Translations under genes and position numbers: made by a program | Notes under the pieces: generated by a model | Database searches by the model: none | What the model was told of the DNA's origin: nothing | The model's input: the letters and a program-made list of their open reading frames with translations, nothing else | DNA from: Bernardetia sp. ABR2-2B | Lineage (GTDB): Bacteria; Bacteroidota; Bacteroidia; Cytophagales; Bernardetiaceae | DNA length: 64,000 bases | Assembly: GCF_037126435.1 (NCBI RefSeq) | Contig: NZ_CP147020.1 | Coordinates: 4,229,001 to 4,293,000, forward strand | Direction: 5' to 3' | Shown here: one piece after another, positions 24,476 to 34,585 of the stretch | Position numbering within the stretch: the first letter of the stretch is position 1 | Layout: every line of letters begins with the position of its first letter

Positions 24476-26833
24476 ATGCTAAAAAAATCCTTATTTATAA
24501 AAGCAATAAAAATCACTTGGGCAGTCTTTGGATTAGGACTATTTTTTATTGCCATGTGGGTAATGGCAATTCAAGAAGATTTTGGAGGATATTTTGGTGG
24601 AATGCCAGACCTAAGAGAACTAGAAAACCCTAATAGTAATGTTGCTTCTGAAATTTATTCAGCAGATGGAACATTGATGGGGAAATATTATAGAGAAAAC
24701 AGAACACCTGTTCCTCTTGATCAAATATCTGAAAATGTAACCAATGCGTTGGTAGCAACAGAAGATATTCGCTTTAGAGAACATTCAGGAATAGACTTTA
24801 TTAGCACGATGCGTGTAATAAAAGGAGTTCTGACTTTTAACCTTGATGGTGGTGGAAGTACAATATCTCAACAACTTGCACGAAACTTATTCAACACTAG
24901 GTCAGAAAAAAATGAAGTTAATAGATATGAAGGCAAATGGATTACAAGAGATAATCCTAAAGTGTTGAGAATGTCTATTATTAAACTAAAAGAATGGATG
25001 CTTTCTATTAAGTTAGAGCGTTCTTACACAAAAGATGAAATAATGTATTGGTATCTCAATACGGTTGATTTTGGTAGAAATGCTTTCGGAATAAAAGTGG
25101 CAGCAAAAACATATTTCGATAAAGAACCTATTGATTTGACAATTCCTGAAGCAGCTACACTTATCGGAATGCTTAAAGCACCTACTTCTTATAATGCCAT
25201 TAGCAATCCAGAAAGATCCAAATTTCGTAGAAATGTAGTGTTTAAGCAAATGGAAAAATATAACTACATTACCCCAGAAGAAAGAATTAGTTTAAAAGAA
25301 GAGCCTCTAGTAACAAATGAAAATTATAGTGCAGTAGATGCGCATCACAACGGAGCAGCACCTTATTTCAGAACTATTGTAAGAAATGAGGTAATGAAGT
25401 GGTGTAAAGAAAATGGATATGATTTGTTTGCTGATGGTCTTCGAATCTATACTACTATTGACTCAAGAATGCAACAACATGCAGAAGGAGCAGTAAAAGA
25501 GCATATGAAAGAATTGCAAGGTAACTTTTTTAAACAATGGAAAGGTAAGAATCCTTGGAGAGATGAGTATGGAAAAGAAATTGAAAATTTCTTAGAAAGA
25601 GCAACAAAAAGAACTGAACGCTATCGTCTAACAAGAATAAAACACGATGGAGATTCTGCCCTAATAGCACAAGATATGGCAGAACAAATGAATGAGCCTA
25701 TCAAGATGAAAGTTTTTGACTGGAATAGTGAAGGCTTTGAAAAGGATTCTGTCATGACACCATTAGATTCTATTAGATATTACAAACACTTCATGCATGT
25801 CGGAATGATGGCAATGGACCCACATACAGGACAAATAAAAGCGTGGGTAGGTGGAATCAATCACAAACATTTTCAATATGACCATGTAAAGTCAGGAAGA
25901 AGGCAGCCAGGTTCTACTTTTAAGCCTATCGTTTATGCGACAGCTATTTCTGAGAAAAAATTTCATCCTTGTTTTCAAGTAACAGATGTTCCAAAAACAT
26001 TTAATTTAGAATCTGGAGGAACATGGACAGCAAAAAACAGTGGAGGTTACACAGGACAAACCATGACGCTTCGACAAGGACTTGCACGTTCTGTAAATAC
26101 GATTGCAGCCTATTTGATTGGAGAGTTAGATTCTAAAAATGGCGCACAAAAAGTAATTGAATATGCTCGTAGAATGGGAATAAAAGCACCATTAGACCCT
26201 GTTCCTGCACTGGCTTTAGGAGTAAGTGATGTTTCTGTGTATGAAATGGTAGGAGCATATGGAACTTTCAATAATGATGGGAATTGGACAGAACCTATTT
26301 TCATTACTCGTATAGAGGACAAAAATGGTCGTGTAATTCGTGATTTTTCTCCCAAAACTCGTCCTGCACTCTCAAAAGAAGATGCAAATACAATGCTCTA
26401 CATGCTTATGGGAGCTGGGGAAGAGCGAGGAGGAACAGCCTTAGGACTTTGGAAATATAAATTCAGAAAAGCAGGGGTGCAGATAGCAGGAAAAACAGGA
26501 ACAACTCAAAACTACTCTGATGGTTGGTTTATGGGAATGACCAAGAATCTAGTCGTCGGAACGTGGGTTGGTGGAGATGACAGAAGTATTCACTTCAATA
26601 ATTTTGCTTACGGACAAGGTTCAAGAATGGCAATGCCAGCCTTTGGAATGTTTATGGACTCCTTATACATGGATTCTACAATTACAGATTATGTACTACC
26701 TAGAGAAGCTTTAGTGAAAAAATCAGAACTTTCTATTGAGACAGATTGCAGTAAGTATAATCGTTCTGGAGCTGACTCATCATTTCGTGATTTGATGCCA
26801 GTTAGAGGTTCTTTAGAAGATGATATTATGTAA
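24476..26833 (+). CDS. mrcA-like: penicillin-binding protein 1A
   Basis: 785-aa bifunctional class A PBP. One N-terminal membrane anchor (about 10-35) is followed by a GT51 glycosyltransferase domain (about 60-240; ATEDIRFREHSGID with the catalytic Glu, GGSTISQQLARN, AATLIGMLKAPTSYN) and a transpeptidase domain. Its SxxK is Ser480-Lys483 (GSTFKP), with SVNTIA as SxN and KTGT present. ATG 24476 is preferred over the in-frame TTG at 24452 because a basic MLKKS stretch directly precedes the anchor. The enzyme polymerises and cross-links peptidoglycan in the periplasm. The length is in the normal range for the family. Confidence 0.93.
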   Translation: MLKKSLFIKAIKITWAVFGLGLFFIAMWVMAIQEDFGGYFGGMPDLRELENPNSNVASEIYSADGTLMGKYYRENRTPVPLDQISENVTNALVATEDIRFREHSGIDFISTMRVIKGVLTFNLDGGGSTISQQLARNLFNTRSEKNEVNRYEGKWITRDNPKVLRMSIIKLKEWMLSIKLERSYTKDEIMYWYLNTVDFGRNAFGIKVAAKTYFDKEPIDLTIPEAATLIGMLKAPTSYNAISNPERSKFRRNVVFKQMEKYNYITPEERISLKEEPLVTNENYSAVDAHHNGAAPYFRTIVRNEVMKWCKENGYDLFADGLRIYTTIDSRMQQHAEGAVKEHMKELQGNFFKQWKGKNPWRDEYGKEIENFLERATKRTERYRLTRIKHDGDSALIAQDMAEQMNEPIKMKVFDWNSEGFEKDSVMTPLDSIRYYKHFMHVGMMAMDPHTGQIKAWVGGINHKHFQYDHVKSGRRQPGSTFKPIVYATAISEKKFHPCFQVTDVPKTFNLESGGTWTAKNSGGYTGQTMTLRQGLARSVNTIAAYLIGELDSKNGAQKVIEYARRMGIKAPLDPVPALALGVSDVSVYEMVGAYGTFNNDGNWTEPIFITRIEDKNGRVIRDFSPKTRPALSKEDANTMLYMLMGAGEERGGTALGLWKYKFRKAGVQIAGKTGTTQNYSDGWFMGMTKNLVVGTWVGGDDRSIHFNNFAYGQGSRMAMPAFGMFMDSLYMDSTITDYVLPREALVKKSELSIETDCSKYNRSGADSSFRDLMPVRGSLEDDIM

Positions 26834-27207
26834 AGAGTAAAAAAATGAATTAATTATTTTTATCATCTATCAAAAGTATTAATAATTCAAAGTATACCAC
26901 TAGACATTTTCAATGCAGGTTAGTTTCGTATAGCGAATCGTTCGTAGTTATTTTTACCTTCAATAGATGCTCTGTTTGGAGGCTGAACTATTCATTTGAA
27001 AAACATCTAGTAGTATAAATATTCAATTCTAATTACTTATAAAACAAGTAGATTATAGTAAGAAACTAGTTTTTTTTGTAAAACAAATTCAAAATAATTT
27101 TATGAAATTTCATTAAAATATTTTAAATTTACAAACTAGCTGCTTATTATCAATACTAGATTTACACAAATCTTACAATTTTACTTTTATTTATTTTATA
27201 GCTAATT

Positions 27208-30200
27208 ATGAAATACAGATATTCATCCTTCTTTTCAAGAGGCTCAATTATTTCTTATCAAAAACTTGTTTTATTACTTGTTTTAGGAGTAGGAATTATG
27301 AGTTCTCAAATGCAATCAGCGATTGCACAAAACACCTCTCCTTCTTTACGTCTCAAATCTTCTACTGAAAAGTATGCTTCAAATACTCAGCAGTTTAAGG
27401 AAGATAAGAGCAGTTTTGAAGATGTGCTCTTCGGAAGTTATTATTTTATGGTAGTACAATTTTCTACTCTTCCATCACATAAAGAGCGTCAAGAATTAAA
27501 ACGTAAAGGTATTGAACTGATTCAGTATTTACCAGACTTATCTTATACAGCAAAAATTAATTCTAATCTTTCTAATAATAAATTAGAATCTCTTATTTCT
27601 GATTTTAAAATTCACGCTTTTGTAAAACTCTCTGTCGAGCAAAAGACACAAGCAAGATTAGTACAAGGAGATATTCCAGAATGGGCTGTTTCTGCTCCTA
27701 ATCAGGTAGAACTGAATATTATTCCTTTTGATGCTCTTAATCCTATGCTTACTTCTATGGCAATGATAAACATGGGAGGAAAATTAATCAATGAAAGCGA
27801 AGTTTCAGGAATTTTGACAGTAAGCGTTCCTCAAACGGCGATTATGCAAGTAGCTAATTTACCTTGGGTACTTTGGATAGAATCTCTCCCAGAGCCACCA
27901 AAGGAAGAAAATTATTATGGAAAGTCAGCTCACCGTTCGGCTATCTTAAACTATGGTGCTAGAGGTTTGGATGGAACAGGAGTAAACATGGGAATTTGGG
28001 ACGGAGGAAACGTTGCAGACCATTTAGATTTTAGTGGAAGAGTTACACTTGTGGAAAACACATCAGATAGCGACCACGGAACACACGTAGCAGGAACAAT
28101 GGCAGGGGCAGGTTTATTAAATCCTAGAAATACAGGAATGGCTCCTAATGCTCAAATTTATTCTCATAATTTTAATGGAGATATTGCTACTGAAATGCAA
28201 AATGCTATTACTAATTTTGGCATTGTAATTACTCAAAACTCTTATGGAACAGGACCTAGTTGTGCTACTGGTGACCCTTATGGTAGTAATAACGTAGGAC
28301 AGGATTTATTAGTAAATAATAACCCTCAACTTGTCCATGTATTTTCGTCAGGTAACTCTCAAGGTTCATGTGCTGGTGGCTTTGGTTCTACTACAGGAAA
28401 AGCTGCCAAGAATACAATTACAGTAGGAGCTTTAAGAAATGATGATGTTATTACTACTTTTAGTAGCTTTGGCCCTCTTGAAGATGGACGTATCAAACCA
28501 GAAGTAAGTGCATTTGGTCAAGGTGTCGTTTCTACAGAACCTAATAATACATATGCTGCAAATAGTGGTACTTCAATGGCTGCACCAGGTGTTTCAGGTA
28601 CGATAGCTCAACTTTACCAACGTTACCGTCAGTTGAATGCAAATGCAGACCCTATTTCTTCACTTATGAAAGCTGTGCTATCAAACAATGCTGATGATTT
28701 AGGAAATGCAGGACCTGATTATAAATACGGTTTTGGCAGAATTAATGGTTTAAAAGCTGTCAAAGCATTAGAAGGAAATAATTACGAAGTAAATACAGCA
28801 ACAACAGGAGACCAAAATGATGTTACTATTGCTGTTCCTGCTGGTACGCATGAGTTGAAGGTAATGCTATGTTGGTCTGACCCAGCAGCAGCAGCAAATG
28901 CAAATCCTGCCTTGATAAATAATTTGGATTTAGAAGTATTAGATCCAACTACAAATACGTGGCTTCCTTGGACATTAGATGGAGACAACCCAAATGATGT
29001 AGCTGTTAGGGCTGTAAACAATGTAGATATTATCGAACAAGTAACTATTCCTACTCCAGCAACAGGAACATATACATTAAGAGTAAAAGGAACAGCTGTT
29101 CCATCTGGAGCAAATCAACAATATTCATTGACTTGGACAGTTACAGAGCCTTATATTGAGGTTACTTATCCATCAGCTGGAATGTCTTTAACTCCTTCTG
29201 CTACTGAACTTATTCAATGGGATATGGAAGGTGTTTCAGGGACTACATCTGTTGAATACTCTTTAGATAATGGAACTACTTGGACGGTTATTAATGGTGC
29301 TGTGGCAGCAAACACTCGTCGTTTAAGTTGGACAGTTCCAAACGTAATGACTAATGAAGCAAGGATTCGTGTTAGCTCTACAACTCCTTCTCTAAGTAAC
29401 ATAAGTGAAGCATTTTCAATTATTGGTGTTCCTACTGGTATTACAGGACAGCCTTGTAGTGGTTCAGCTATCTTACAATGGAGTGCAGTAACTGATGCTG
29501 ATGAGTATATTATATATCAATTGAATACAACTACTGGCGTATATACTCAAATAGGAACAAGCCCAACTACTACCTTTACTGCAACAGGACTTTCAGGTCT
29601 TTCTTGGTTTAGCATTCGTGCAAGAAATACAACTTCGGGCGCAACAAGCCAACGTTCAGTAGCTTTTTCTATTACTCCTGCTGCTGGTTCGGGGGCAGAT
29701 TTAGAACTATCAACAATCGTTTCTCCAGTACAAGGTTGTGATTTGAGAACAGCGACAGAAGCAATTACCATTCGTATCAAGAACTTAGATTGCTCTGCTA
29801 TAACAAGTGGAACAACAATTCCAGTCTCTTATACCGTAAATGGAGGAACAGCAGTAACTGAAAACTTAGTTTTAGCTAGTGATTTGAACGGTGCAGCCAG
29901 TATAGATTATACATTTACTACTACGGTAGATATGTCTGCATCAGGTAGTTATGTTCTTACAGCATCTGTTGATTTAGCTGCAGATACCAATGGAGCAAAT
30001 AATACTGTATCAAACTATAATGTTCAGAATAACCCTTCTATTAGTTCTCTACCTTATACAGAAGATTTTGAGAATCCAAACCCTGCAGAATGTTGGGATA
30101 TAGTAGATGATGGAGTAGGAACTGGAACGTGGCAGTACGGAACTAACCTAGGAAGTTCTTTCTTTGGTATTCCAGATATTCCTGCTGGTAATCAATACGC

Positions 30201-33200
30201 AGCAACAAATGATGATGCTTGTCCTAACCCAGGTTGTGGTGATCCTTACCAATCTTGGTTGATAAGTCCAAAATTTGATTTTTCATCATATTCTCAAATT
30301 GAACTAGATTTTAGAGCTGTACTTGAAAATGACAGAGGACAGGTTCGTGTGAGTACAGATAGAATTAGCTGGACAACTATTCATACAATGGCAGATATAG
30401 CAGATGTTTGGCAAGATGTTACGTTAGATTTGAGTGCATATGCTAATGAGCCTCAAGTATGGATTGCTTTTTATTATGATGATTTGGGTGCTTGGGGATA
30501 TGGCTTTGCAGTAGATGATGTAGTTGTAAGAGAAAAAGCTATTGAACTAGTTAGCTTTTTACCTGCAAACAATGCGACTAATGTAGCTACAAATACATCA
30601 CTTGCTCTTACTTTCAATCGTGTTCCTACTATTGGTACTGGTTCTATTACACTTACAGGAGGAGCTACTCCGATTGTAGTGCCTGTTTCTGCTGCCAATA
30701 CAACTATTACAGGAAATACAGCAACAGTAACCTTGCCTTCTTCACTAGAAGATGCTACAACTTATTCAGTAGATGTACCTAGTAGTACGTTTTCAGCCAA
30801 TGGTGTAGATTTTGGAGGAATTTTACCTGCAAACTGGCAGTTCACAACTATATCAGCAGATACAGATTCACGAATTGTTGCACCTACTACTATGCCTATT
30901 TCTACTTCGATATCTTCATTAGCTACCACATCAGCTAGTGCAGTAGAAGTATTCTTTTTCAAAGTAGAAGATTTAGCAACAACAGATGCTTTGCCTACCG
31001 ATGTAACTCGTGTAGATATTAGACAAGGAGCTGCAAATACAGTAACGGACTGGACAACACAATTACAAGGAGCAGAACTTTGGGCTGGTGGAAGTCAGAT
31101 TACTGCAACAGCAACTATTACTGCAGACAGGATTCGCTTTACTATTCCTGCTGGAAATGCAAGTACAGCAAGTGGAGCAAATACAGATTATACCGTGAAA
31201 GTATTTTTGAATACAACAGGAATTTTAGACCAAGAAGTATTACAATTCCAAATTCCTAGTACGGGACACGAAGCACAAACTTCAGGTAACTCTTCTACTT
31301 TTGCAGCTACTTTTCCTGCTAATGTTGTATCAAATATATTTACTTTAGATGTTGTTGCGACACGTTTAGGTTTCTCAAGTGTACCAAACACAGCGATTGT
31401 TAGTTCAAACTTTGCAGTAGAAGTACAAGCTCTTGATGCAAATGGAAATATAGACCGAGCAGCAAGAACAATTTCATTATTGAGAGATGGAGGAACTGGA
31501 ACTGGAACTCTTAGTGCTACTTCTGGATTAGGAAGCCGTGCTATGACAAATGGTGTATTTACTTGGACTGATTTGCAGTTTGATGCAACTGGAGAATATA
31601 GTGTAAGAGTAAATGATGATGGAAGTGCCTTTACTGATTTAAGTAGTCTTATAAATGTAGTAAATCCAGTAAACCCTATACCATCAGTAGGTTCACCAAC
31701 ACAGTTTGAAGCTATTGGAATAGATACTGCTCGTGTTAATCTTACTTGGGGAGCTGCTGCAAATGCGACAGGCTATAATTTATATAGACTAAATCGTTTG
31801 GTTGCTACCTTACCTGCTACTGCGCTTTCTTACAATGATAGCTTATTGACTGAAGATACTTTTTATGGATATAGACTTGAAGCATTCAATTCAGTATCGA
31901 AAAAAGAAGTAGCTACAAACGCTGTTACTTATCCTAAAGTACCAACTTTAGTGAGTAAAACAGATGCTTGTATAGGTGGAAAAGGACAAATTGTAGTAAG
32001 TAGTACGCATACAACAAGAAGTATTCTTTGGTATGATTCTGAAACAGCTACTGAGCCAATTCAAGATGATTCTTATACCTTCGAAACTGAAAACCTTACT
32101 GCTGCAAAGACATATTATGTTTCAGCAATGGGAATTCGTTATGAAAGCAAAACTAGATTAGCTGTTACTATTGATGTGAAAGAACTTCCAGTAGCAACTA
32201 TTTTGGGAGATTTAGTACGCTCAACGTGTGAAAATTCATTGACACTAGAAGCTAACACAGAAAATGCTTCTTCTGATGCAATTTATACGTGGTATCTAAA
32301 TGGTACAGCAATACAAAATAGCAATGCACCAACTTATCAAGCTATTAGAAGTGGAAGGTATTCATTAATAATAACACAAAATGAATGTGTTTCAGTTGTA
32401 TCTTCAACAGTTCAAGTAGAAGTAGGGCAAATTGCTCCTGCTCAAATAGAGCAAGGTAGTCAAGTTTCGTTTTGTGAAACAGGTCAATTATCTGCTTTAG
32501 AAGTAGAGGGTGCAACTTACAAATGGTTACTTGATGGCAACGAAGTAGGAACAAGTTCTTCTCTTACAGTTTCTACATCAGGAAACTATACTTTGCAAGT
32601 AAGTAGAGAAACTTGTACTCAAGAAGCTCAAATTAATGTAAGTGTAGTTTCGTTTCCAACAGACATTAGTATCTCTGCTGATAAAACACAATTCTGTCAA
32701 GGAGAACAAGGTGCTATAATTTCTGTTTCAGAAGTAGAAAACGCAACTTATACTTTATTCAGAAATGGAAATAGATTAGGCGTAGCTTCTCAAAACAGAA
32801 ATTTTACAGCAACTAATTCAGGAGAGTATCACGTTGAAATTTCTTTAGGAACTTGTTCATTTACTACTGATTCTGTTAGTATCGAAAGAATAAATGTTCC
32901 AGCAGCACGTATTAATTTGACAGAAGAAAGCGTTGCAACAGTAACATCTACTGGAATAATTACAGAAGTAGAGTGGAGCAAAGATGGAGAAGTGATTAGC
33001 ACTTCTAGCTCTCTTTCACTTACTCTTAATGAAACAGGTAGTTATAGAGCCAAAGTTACCTATGAGACAGGTTGTCAGACTACTACTTCAAATAGTGTCT
33101 TTTATCGCAAACCAGAACCTATTACAGGAGTTGATGATGAAGAAGGAAATTGTTGTACAGTAGTTTATCCAAACCCTACAAGTTCTGAGGTTCGTTTAAA

Positions 33201-33402
33201 ACTTGCTGCCAATCTAAAAGATGAGTTCACTCTTACATTAACTGATGGTATTGGTAGAACTCTTATTACTAAATCTATTTCAAAAGAAGAAGCTCAACAA
33301 GAAGTCCGTTTAGATTTGAGTAAATATTCTTCTGGAATATATTTTATTAATGTTGTTACGCCAAGCGAAACACTTACTTTCAAAGTAACTAAAGAGGACT
33401 AA
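27208..33402 (+). CDS. T9SS-exported subtilase (S8) with multidomain stalk
   Basis: 2064-aa secreted serine protease. After a signal peptide (about 14-40) come a propeptide-like region and an S8 catalytic domain with triad Asp265 (GIWDGGN), His290 (DHGTHVAGT) and Ser456 (SGTSMAAPG). Following are a P-domain-like region (GTHELKVMLCWSDP), an FN3-like part, a MAM/jelly-roll-like segment (YTEDFENPNPAECWD), an SbsA-type Ig-like domain (LPANNATNVATNTSLALTFN), several Ig/PKD-like modules, and a C-terminal T9SS type A sorting domain (VVYPNPTSSEV ... GIYFINVVT). It is probably cleaved and anchored or released at the cell surface through PorV and PorU. Spacer 26834-27207 upstream shows no clear promoter. 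Confidence 0.9.
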   Translation: MKYRYSSFFSRGSIISYQKLVLLLVLGVGIMSSQMQSAIAQNTSPSLRLKSSTEKYASNTQQFKEDKSSFEDVLFGSYYFMVVQFSTLPSHKERQELKRKGIELIQYLPDLSYTAKINSNLSNNKLESLISDFKIHAFVKLSVEQKTQARLVQGDIPEWAVSAPNQVELNIIPFDALNPMLTSMAMINMGGKLINESEVSGILTVSVPQTAIMQVANLPWVLWIESLPEPPKEENYYGKSAHRSAILNYGARGLDGTGVNMGIWDGGNVADHLDFSGRVTLVENTSDSDHGTHVAGTMAGAGLLNPRNTGMAPNAQIYSHNFNGDIATEMQNAITNFGIVITQNSYGTGPSCATGDPYGSNNVGQDLLVNNNPQLVHVFSSGNSQGSCAGGFGSTTGKAAKNTITVGALRNDDVITTFSSFGPLEDGRIKPEVSAFGQGVVSTEPNNTYAANSGTSMAAPGVSGTIAQLYQRYRQLNANADPISSLMKAVLSNNADDLGNAGPDYKYGFGRINGLKAVKALEGNNYEVNTATTGDQNDVTIAVPAGTHELKVMLCWSDPAAAANANPALINNLDLEVLDPTTNTWLPWTLDGDNPNDVAVRAVNNVDIIEQVTIPTPATGTYTLRVKGTAVPSGANQQYSLTWTVTEPYIEVTYPSAGMSLTPSATELIQWDMEGVSGTTSVEYSLDNGTTWTVINGAVAANTRRLSWTVPNVMTNEARIRVSSTTPSLSNISEAFSIIGVPTGITGQPCSGSAILQWSAVTDADEYIIYQLNTTTGVYTQIGTSPTTTFTATGLSGLSWFSIRARNTTSGATSQRSVAFSITPAAGSGADLELSTIVSPVQGCDLRTATEAITIRIKNLDCSAITSGTTIPVSYTVNGGTAVTENLVLASDLNGAASIDYTFTTTVDMSASGSYVLTASVDLAADTNGANNTVSNYNVQNNPSISSLPYTEDFENPNPAECWDIVDDGVGTGTWQYGTNLGSSFFGIPDIPAGNQYAATNDDACPNPGCGDPYQSWLISPKFDFSSYSQIELDFRAVLENDRGQVRVSTDRISWTTIHTMADIADVWQDVTLDLSAYANEPQVWIAFYYDDLGAWGYGFAVDDVVVREKAIELVSFLPANNATNVATNTSLALTFNRVPTIGTGSITLTGGATPIVVPVSAANTTITGNTATVTLPSSLEDATTYSVDVPSSTFSANGVDFGGILPANWQFTTISADTDSRIVAPTTMPISTSISSLATTSASAVEVFFFKVEDLATTDALPTDVTRVDIRQGAANTVTDWTTQLQGAELWAGGSQITATATITADRIRFTIPAGNASTASGANTDYTVKVFLNTTGILDQEVLQFQIPSTGHEAQTSGNSSTFAATFPANVVSNIFTLDVVATRLGFSSVPNTAIVSSNFAVEVQALDANGNIDRAARTISLLRDGGTGTGTLSATSGLGSRAMTNGVFTWTDLQFDATGEYSVRVNDDGSAFTDLSSLINVVNPVNPIPSVGSPTQFEAIGIDTARVNLTWGAAANATGYNLYRLNRLVATLPATALSYNDSLLTEDTFYGYRLEAFNSVSKKEVATNAVTYPKVPTLVSKTDACIGGKGQIVVSSTHTTRSILWYDSETATEPIQDDSYTFETENLTAAKTYYVSAMGIRYESKTRLAVTIDVKELPVATILGDLVRSTCENSLTLEANTENASSDAIYTWYLNGTAIQNSNAPTYQAIRSGRYSLIITQNECVSVVSSTVQVEVGQIAPAQIEQGSQVSFCETGQLSALEVEGATYKWLLDGNEVGTSSSLTVSTSGNYTLQVSRETCTQEAQINVSVVSFPTDISISADKTQFCQGEQGAIISVSEVENATYTLFRNGNRLGVASQNRNFTATNSGEYHVEISLGTCSFTTDSVSIERINVPAARINLTEESVATVTSTGIITEVEWSKDGEVISTSSSLSLTLNETGSYRAKVTYETGCQTTTSNSVFYRKPEPITGVDDEEGNCCTVVYPNPTSSEVRLKLAANLKDEFTLTLTDGIGRTLITKSISKEEAQQEVRLDLSKYSSGIYFINVVTPSETLTFKVTKED

Positions 33403-33430
33403 TCTTTTTAGTAAAAAAGTAATATAAAAA

Positions 33431-33466
33431 AGGGCAAATTCTTAATTTAAGAATTTGCCCTTTTTC
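33431..33466 (+). terminator. intrinsic terminator after subtilase gene
   Basis: 14-bp perfect stem AGGGCAAATTCTTA / TAAGAATTTGCCCT with a 3-base loop and a T-run. Confidence 0.9.
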
Positions 33467-33544
33467 TATAAAAAATAATCTATTCAAACTTATCATTAAT
33501 CTTTTTTAAAAAGCTATTATTTTACTTCTGACTTTATTTTTTCG

Positions 33545-33552
33545 TAAGTTTG
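33545..33552 (+). promoter_or_regulatory. -7 element for hisG
   Basis: TAAGTTTG matches TAnnTTTG about 100 bp before the hisG ATG. A TTTA rather than TTG lies near the -33 position, so it is a weak promoter call. Confidence 0.4.
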
Positions 33553-33653
33553 CTTTTTTTAGATTCAAAAACATCAAGGACGAACAAAGAGTAAAACCCA
33601 TTACTTAAAACAAAATTACTAGGAATTACTAACTAAAACGCATAAAAAAATCT

Positions 33654-34535
33654 ATGTCATCTAATAATACAGAAAGCTCAAATCGCTTGAAAATAGCAAT
33701 ACAAAAATCAGGACGTTTGAGTGAAAAATCACTTGCCTTACTCAAAGAATGTGGAATTCAAATCACTACAAGCCCAAATGCACTTCGTGCAGAAGCCTCT
33801 AATTTCCCTTTAGAAATTCTTTTTCTTAGAGATGATGATATTCCTGAATACGTACAAGATGGCGTTGCTGATGTCGGAATCATTGGTGAAAATGTAATGC
33901 TTGAAAAAGGAAAAAAATTAGAACTTGTCGATAGATTAGGTTTTGCAAAATGTCGTCTCTCTTTAGCTGTTCCTAGAGGAACTACTTACGATGATGTTTC
34001 TTTCTTTGATGGAAAAAGAATTGCTACTTCTTATCCAAAAATTTTGGCAGATTATTTCAAAGAAAAGAATGTGAATGCCGATATTCATATGATTAGTGGT
34101 TCGGTCGAAATTGCACCTAGCATTGGTCTTTCAGAAGGAGTTTGTGATATTGTAAGCTCTGGAAGTACACTTTTGAGTAACGGATTAAAAGAGGTAGAAA
34201 CGGTTTTAAAGTCAGAAGCTGTTTTAGTAGCCAATCCAGACTTTAATGGCGAAAAACGCAAAAACTTTGAGAAACTTTTGTTCAGAATGCAGTCAGTAAG
34301 GCGTTCACACAAAAATAAATATATTCTTCTCAATGCTCCTAAGTCAAAATTAGATGATGTTATTTCAGTTTTACCAGGTCTGAAAAGCCCAACTATTATG
34401 CCTTTGGCTGATGATAACTGGGTTTCGATTCATACGGTAATCAATGAAGATGATTTTTGGGAGAAAATAGATGCACTACAAGAAGCTGGAGCAGAGGGAA
34501 TTTTAGTTATTCCAATTGAAAAAATGATTGTATAG
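33654..34535 (+). CDS. hisG: ATP phosphoribosyltransferase, long form
   Basis: 293-aa HisG of the long, self-regulated type. The catalytic periplasmic-binding-like domain starts with RLKIAIQKSGRLSEKS. The phosphate-binding loop is SGSVEIAPSIGLSEGVCDIVSSGSTL (seen as GLSEGVCDIV and SSGSTL), and a C-terminal ACT-like regulatory domain occupies about residues 220-293 (VLPGLKSPTIMPLADDNWVSIHTV), the usual histidine-feedback site. It catalyses the first step of histidine synthesis. No other his gene is adjacent, so it is separated from the typical his operon, at least downstream. Confidence 0.95.
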   Translation: MSSNNTESSNRLKIAIQKSGRLSEKSLALLKECGIQITTSPNALRAEASNFPLEILFLRDDDIPEYVQDGVADVGIIGENVMLEKGKKLELVDRLGFAKCRLSLAVPRGTTYDDVSFFDGKRIATSYPKILADYFKEKNVNADIHMISGSVEIAPSIGLSEGVCDIVSSGSTLLSNGLKEVETVLKSEAVLVANPDFNGEKRKNFEKLLFRMQSVRRSHKNKYILLNAPKSKLDDVISVLPGLKSPTIMPLADDNWVSIHTVINEDDFWEKIDALQEAGAEGILVIPIEKMIV

Positions 34536-34545
34536 TTTCCTTTTT

Positions 34546-34578
34546 AAACCTATGAGGTTTTCAAAGCCTTATAGGTTT
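34546..34578. repeat. palindrome of AAACCTATAAGG type after hisG
   Basis: AAACCTATGAGGTTTT and the complementary half (AAAGCCTTATAGGTTT) form a stem with two mismatched or wobble pairs. It shares half-sites with the palindrome after porV copy 1. It lies between hisG and the convergent phosphatase gene and may terminate both. Confidence 0.6.
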
Positions 34579-34585
34579 ATTTTAA

